Positions 60,501 through 63,359 of a stretch of DNA of 63,359 bases are shown one piece after another (the first letter of the stretch is position 1; each line of letters opens with the position of its first letter). The DNA comes from Branchiostoma floridae. Lineage: Eukaryota > Chordata > Leptocardii > Amphioxiformes > Branchiostomatidae. The notes below the pieces were generated by a model that made no database searches, was not told the origin of the DNA, and worked only from the letters and a program-made list of their open reading frames with translations. The DNA is taken from assembly GCF_000003815.2 (NCBI RefSeq), contig NC_049982.1, positions 8,612,230 to 8,675,588 on the forward strand, in the 5' to 3' direction. The translations under genes were made by a program, and so were the position numbers.

Positions 60501-63359
60501 TTGTGCCGTTGTAGACTTGGTTGTCTGTGCTGTGGATTCGTCGGTTCTCCTTATTGTTGTCCTACTAGTTGTCGGTATTGTTGTATGCTGAGTTGTACGT
60601 TGTGTAATTTGTCTCTGTATTGAATGTGGGAAAAATTAGATGTGTTATCTTTAGAGTAATGATGAAGAACAAAGAGGAACTAACTCATACATCATATTAA
60701 AAGTATCCAGAATTTGAGGTCATTTGGAAAGAGAGTTCAGCTCTGATTCGTTGCTGTACCGTAGTTGTAGGTAGGGTTGTTCGTAGCGTGGACGATACTG
60801 TAGTTGGCATTGTGGTCAAAAGGGTGGATTGGTCAGTTGTCTTGTCCGTTGTCAGAACAGTGGTTGGCTTTGTTGTTCGATGGGTTGTGCTTAATGTAGT
60901 TTGTCTCTGCATTGAATGAAGAGGAAATAAGGTGTTTCGTTTTATTGCGTTATCACGATTGCAAAATGTTAGTCGAAAGTGATGTAAGAACCCTTTTAGA
61001 GGACAGTGAAAGAAAGTAGCCAAGAAACCATCTAAATGATCAACATGACTCGGGTATTCCAAAATGAGAGTTCAGGTCTGCAAAGTCACTGTACCGTAGT
61101 TGTGAGTAGAGTTGTCCCTATCGTGGTTGCTATTGTAGTTGGCTTTGTGGTCAATAGTGTGGATTGGTCAGTTGTCTTGTTTGTGGTCAGAAAAGGTGTG
61201 GGCATTGATGTTTTATGAGTTGTACTTAATGTAGTTTGTCTCTGTATTAGATAAAGACGAAATGGGATCTTCAGTGATTGGCGCCGAGATAGCGATGAAA
61301 GTTAAAATGTTTAGTCAACGTCATATTATAAGAATTTTAGAATGCAGTACAAGAAAATAGCCATGAAACAGTCAAGAACGTCGACCTGACTCGGGCATTC
61401 GACAATGATAGTTCAAGTCTGTACCGTAGTGGTGGGCAGAGGTGTCCGTAGCGTAGTCTTTATTTCTTTATTTCTTTATTTGAATTTACCACATGCAAAA
61501 ACAAGTGGAAGGGAGGACAAAACAGGTGTATCAACACCTTTACAAGTTGTCCTCCCAAGACACTATTAGTCGATAATCTAGTTGGTTTTGTGGTCAATAG
61601 TGTGGATTGGTCAGTTGTCTTGTGTGTAGTTAAAAGAGTGGTAGGAATTGTTGTTCTATGAGTTGTACTTAGTGTAGTTTGTCTCTGCATTTAATAAAAG
61701 AAAAGAAAAAAGATGTGTCTTTTGCGTTTCAATGACCGTGGAGAATTTAGCTATTACAATTTTATGTTATGAAAACTTTGAGGACGACAAAAAAATTATA
61801 GTTCAAAAATAGTCCAAATAGCTAAATTATAGTTGTTTATTTTCGACTCATAGTTAATGGGTAGTATTTTTACCGTCGTCGTTGTTGCTGGAGTTGTCGG
61901 CTGCGTTGTTGGTCGCGTTGTTGACTGGGTTGTCAATGCTGTAGATTCGTCGGTTGTCATTGACGTTGTCCGACTAGTTGTGGGCATTGTTGTTTGCTGA
62001 GTTGTACGTTGTGTAGTTTGTCTCTGTATTGAATGCAGAAAAAGTCAGATGTGTTATCTTTTGCGTAATGATGATGGAAAAAGAGATACTAAATCATGCT
62101 TCATGTTAAATAATTCACAAGACTAGCAAAATGAGATGGGTAAGAAAACGTCCAAAAGCCGTATTTGAGTGGTTTAATTGGAAAAAGCGTTCAACTCTGA
62201 TTCGTTGCTGTACCGTAGTTGTGGGGGGAGTTGCACGTGACGTAGTCGACAATACTGTAGTTGGCTTTGTGGTCAAAAGTGTGGATTGGTCAGTTGTCTT
62301 GTACGTAGTCAGAACAGTGGTTGGCTTTGTTGTTCTAAACGTTGTACGTAATGTTGTCTGCCTCTGCATTACAAGAAAAAGAAATAAGGTGTTTCGTCTT
62401 TTGCGTCATAACCATTGGAAAATGTTAGTCAAAAGTCATGTAAGAATTATTTTGGAGGATAGTGAAAGAAAGTTCCCCTAAAGAATCCATATGACTCGGG
62501 TATTCCAAAAAAAAGGAGTTCAGGTTTGCAAAGTCGCTGTACCGTAGTTGTAGGTAGAGTTGTCTGCATCGTGGCTGGTACTGTAGTTGGCTTTGTGGTC
62601 AATAGTGTGGATTGGTTAGTTGTCTTGTTCGTGGTCAGAAAAGTTGTGGGCATTGATGTTTTATGAGTTGTATTTAATGTAGTTTGCCTCTGTATTAGAT
62701 AAAGACGAAAATTAAAAAAAATTAAATGGGACCTTTAGTCATTTTCGTCGAAATAGCGATGGAAGTTAAGATCTTTACTCCAACGTCATATTATAAGAAT
62801 TTAAGAATACAATACAAGAAAACAGCCATGAAATTGTCAAGAACGTCGACATGACTCGGGCAGTCGACAACAATAGTTCTCGTCTGTACCGTAGTGGTGG
62901 GTTGAGGTGTCCGTAGCGCGGTCGATACTGTAGTTGGTTTTGTGGTCAATAGTGTGGATTGGTCAGTTGTCTTGTGTGTAGTTAAAAGAGTGCTGGGAAT
63001 TGTTGTTCTATGAGTTGTACTTAATGTAGTTTGTCTCTGCATTTGATGAATAAGGAAAAGAATGAGTCTTTTGCGTTTCAATGACCGTGAATTAAAAATG
63101 TCTTGTTATGAAAACTTTGAGAAGAATAAAAACTATAGTTCAAAATAATTAAAACTGCTAGATTATAGTTGTACATTTTCGACTAAGAGTTAAAGTGTGG
63201 TATTTTTACCGTGGTCGTTGTTGGTTGAGTTGTCCGATGCATTGTTGGTGCAGTTGTTAACTGGGTTGTCAGTGCTGTGGATTCGTCGGTTGTCCTGAAC
63301 GTTGTCAGACTAGTTGTAGGCATTGTTGTTTGCTGAGTTGTACGTTGTGTAGTTGTCTC
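38092..63359 (-). CDS. Mucin/EGF/SEA/REJ/GPS receptor of polycystin-1 type (5' end outside window)
   Basis: One very large surface receptor gene. Exons after the EGF array, 5' to 3': 53283-53396, 52973-53077, 52613-52725, 52248-52360, 51454-51599, 50965-51078, 49887-50447, 49477-49660, 49153-49247, 48635-48777, 48138-48303, 47664-47779, 47189-47440, 46622-46768, 45925-46050, 45465-45570, 45093-45214, 44609-44872, 43982-44203, 43429-43684, 42696-42835, 41878-42105, 41176-41424, 40531-40804, 39931-40002, 39295-39482, 38691-38753, 38092-38514. Every junction is in phase and they add 1700 residues before the stop at 38092. Upstream are 21 EGF exons (53578-59799) and at least nine mucin exons (60140 to the edge). 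Polycystin-1 relatives combine REJ, GPS and membrane segments and act in adhesion, sensing or fertilisation. Here PLAT and the channel segments are absent. Start codon and signal peptide lie beyond the window. Confidence 0.82.
39295..42105 (-). other. Membrane segments 1-5 of the receptor, no PLAT domain
   Basis: Exon 41878-42105 ends with segment 1 ([21 protein letters not shown]) and the basic [10 protein letters not shown]. Exon 41176-41424 holds [21 protein letters not shown] and segment 2. Exon 40531-40804 has segment 3 ([20 protein letters not shown]). Exons 39931-40002 and 39295-39482 give segment 4 ([19 protein letters not shown]) and segment 5 with the family motif [15 protein letters not shown] and QPLK are signatures of the polycystin-1 group. 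The 450-bp intron 41425-41877 should flank PLAT but is AT-rich and non-coding; the exons either side join in phase. Confidence 0.75.
40345..40460. mobile_element. Foldback element with 47-bp arms
   Basis: Arms 40345-40391 and 40414-40460 are inverted with three mismatches and a 22-bp loop. The ends are TACTCTCCAAGC and GCTTGGAGAGTA. It lies in the intron between exons 40531-40804 and 39931-40002. Confidence 0.85.
41878..42835 (-). other. GPS autoproteolysis motif
   Basis: Exons 42696-42835 and 41878-42105 together encode a [22 protein letters not shown], then [13 protein letters not shown]. The Cys/Trp spacing and the His-Leu-Thr cleavage triplet are intact, so the protein could self-cleave just outside membrane segment 1, as polycystin-1 and adhesion GPCRs do. 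The intron splits the motif. Confidence 0.88.
42425..42630 (-). mobile_element. tRNA-derived SINE (probable)
   Basis: On the minus strand the segment starts CTCGAGTGGCCGAGTGG, a tRNA-Ser/Leu-like A box, followed about 40 bp later by a degenerate B box (GGTCACGGGTTTGG), then unrelated sequence. The tRNA cloverleaf is not complete, so this is a SINE head and not a tRNA gene. It lies in the intron upstream of the exon encoding membrane segment 1. Confidence 0.55.
42696..50447 (-). other. REJ-type and GAIN-like extracellular region with leading EGF
   Basis: Exon 49887-50447 starts with a calcium-binding EGF ([12 protein letters not shown]) and continues into REJ-type sequence ([44 protein letters not shown]). 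The following exons give REJ hallmarks such as [34 protein letters not shown] and [17 protein letters not shown]. Exons 42696-46768 give a helical then beta-rich stretch expected of the GAIN fold before the GPS. Several N-glycosylation sites are present (NITESP, NVSADP, NGTTQ). The related regions of sea-urchin REJ proteins and PKD1 are extracellular. Domain borders are approximate. Confidence 0.75.
48408..48541. repeat. (CCAT)n microsatellite
   Basis: About 33 CCAT units, slightly interrupted near the right end, in an intron between two REJ exons. Long open frames across it on both strands are by-products of a 4-bp repeat without stops. Confidence 0.95.
50965..51078 (-). other. Single EGF-like exon between SEA and REJ
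   Basis: Phase 1-1 exon encoding [11 protein letters not shown], a central glycosylation site (SNWTCEC) and [12 protein letters not shown]. Six cysteines fit an atypical EGF module. Confidence 0.65.
51454..52725 (-). other. SEA domain
   Basis: Exons 52613-52725, 52248-52360 and 51454-51599. [13 protein letters not shown] is the first strand. [17 protein letters not shown] contains the G-S-V tripeptide at the place where SEA domains cleave themselves (consensus GSVVV), next to the exon boundary. The last exon ([16 protein letters not shown]) completes the fold. SEA domains are common in mucin-like membrane proteins. Confidence 0.75.
52369..52432. repeat. (AATC)n microsatellite
   Basis: An imperfect ATCA tetranucleotide run just upstream of SEA exon 52248-52360. 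It is followed by further ATCT/ATCC-rich simple sequence to about 52530. Confidence 0.85.
52973..53396 (-). other. Two EGF-like exons downstream of the array
   Basis: Exon 53283-53396 is a classical EGF ([30 protein letters not shown]). Exon 52973-53077 is shorter ([30 protein letters not shown]). Both are phase 1-1, the usual shuffled-module phase. Confidence 0.85.
54192..54214. repeat. (AT)n in a duplicated intron, short allele
   Basis: The AT run is flanked by GGTGCCCTTCA and AGGTCGACACGAG, flanks shared exactly with 57518-57558. The shorter run here versus about 41 bp there shows independent microsatellite drift after duplication. Confidence 0.85.
56348..57299 (-). repeat. Recent block duplication within the EGF array
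   Basis: EGF exons at 56348, 56644, 56901 and 57162 match those at 58545, 58841, 59098 and 59359 at a constant offset of 2197 bp, introns included. Intron text is nearly identical, so the copy event or a gene conversion is recent. Blocks around 53837-54362 and 57162-57702 share another duplicated intron with an (AT)n run. Confidence 0.85.
57518..57558. repeat. (AT)n in a duplicated intron, long allele
   Basis: Partner of 54192-54214, in the intron between the EGF exons at 57162 and 57702. Confidence 0.85.
60140..63359 (-). other. Mucin-like Thr-rich exons (at least nine)
   Basis: Exons 60140-60614, 60760-60906, 61095-61241, 61425-61684, 61874-62023, 62214-62363, 62543-62689, 62890-63036 and 63210 to the edge. 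Most are 147 or 150 bp, phase 0-0, beginning RQTT and composed of TT-containing tetrads such as [11 protein letters not shown] and [12 protein letters not shown]. They should be a heavily O-glycosylated stalk outside the EGF array. The repeat extends past the window. Exon 60140-60614 has a 1-bp insertion, and 61425-61684 carries a 113-bp insertion. Confidence 0.85.
61459..61571 (-). mobile_element. 113-bp insertion disrupting a mucin exon
   Basis: Removing 113 bp restores exon 61425-61684 to 147 bp, the length of its neighbours. The insert is bounded by a TAGTC direct repeat. On the minus strand it ends in AAATAAAG repeats, as retroposon tails do, and its centre holds an inverted GGGAGGACAA/TTGTCCTCCC pair. 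It brings in-frame stop codons. Confidence 0.8.

Overview
The window is eukaryotic: genes are cut into many short exons with GT-AG introns, poly(A) signals, MITEs, LINE fragments and SINE-like insertions. The protein types (Death/TIR adaptors, an EGF-mucin-SEA-REJ-GPS receptor of the polycystin-1 family) and the intron-rich layout point to an invertebrate deuterostome, most probably amphioxus (Branchiostoma). That assignment is inference. Every gene I can support is on the minus strand, so each reads from high to low coordinates.

Region 1 (about 1-34.7 kb, regulatory flank to 35.4 kb) holds three tandem copies of one gene of 22-24 exons: copy 1 at 1751-11151, copy 2 at 13531-23553, copy 3 at 25985-34669. 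I joined exons by hand from splice signals. Exon lengths and phases agree almost throughout, and copies 2 and 3 give uninterrupted proteins of 1118 and 1058 residues. Domain order is: about 500 residues of all-helical repeat resembling the N-terminal part of Melted/VEPH1, a coiled coil, a Death domain, a TIR domain, a charged linker, a second TIR domain, and a polybasic tail ending in a CaaX box (CSIL). I know of no named family with this architecture. Both TIRs keep a glutamate where NAD-cleaving TIR domains carry their catalytic residue, and the CaaX tail suggests prenylation. The simplest reading is a membrane-anchored innate-immune or cell-death TIR protein in which Death-TIR-TIR-CaaX replaces the membrane-binding PH end of Melted. 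Copy 1 has an assembly gap inside its first TIR. Copy 3 has lost an acidic tail exon and uses a GC-AG intron. Each copy has its own mobile-element scars.

Region 2 (34.7-38.1 kb) is intergenic, with a conserved upstream block, a MITE, simple repeats and one gap.

Region 3 (38.1 kb to the right edge, 5' end outside the window) is one very large gene: Thr-rich mucin exons, 21 consecutive 138-bp EGF exons, further EGF modules, a SEA domain, EGF, REJ-type region, GPS autoproteolysis motif, five predicted membrane segments of the polycystin-1 type and an acidic Ser-rich tail. The phases chain cleanly from the EGF array to the stop codon. The PLAT domain and the polycystin channel segments are not there. 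The EGF array has expanded by recent block duplications. Two mucin exons carry lesions: a 113-bp insertion in one and a 1-bp frameshift in another.

The TIR genes would act inside the cell and the large gene at the cell surface. Nothing in the sequence links them beyond neighbourhood and shared strand.
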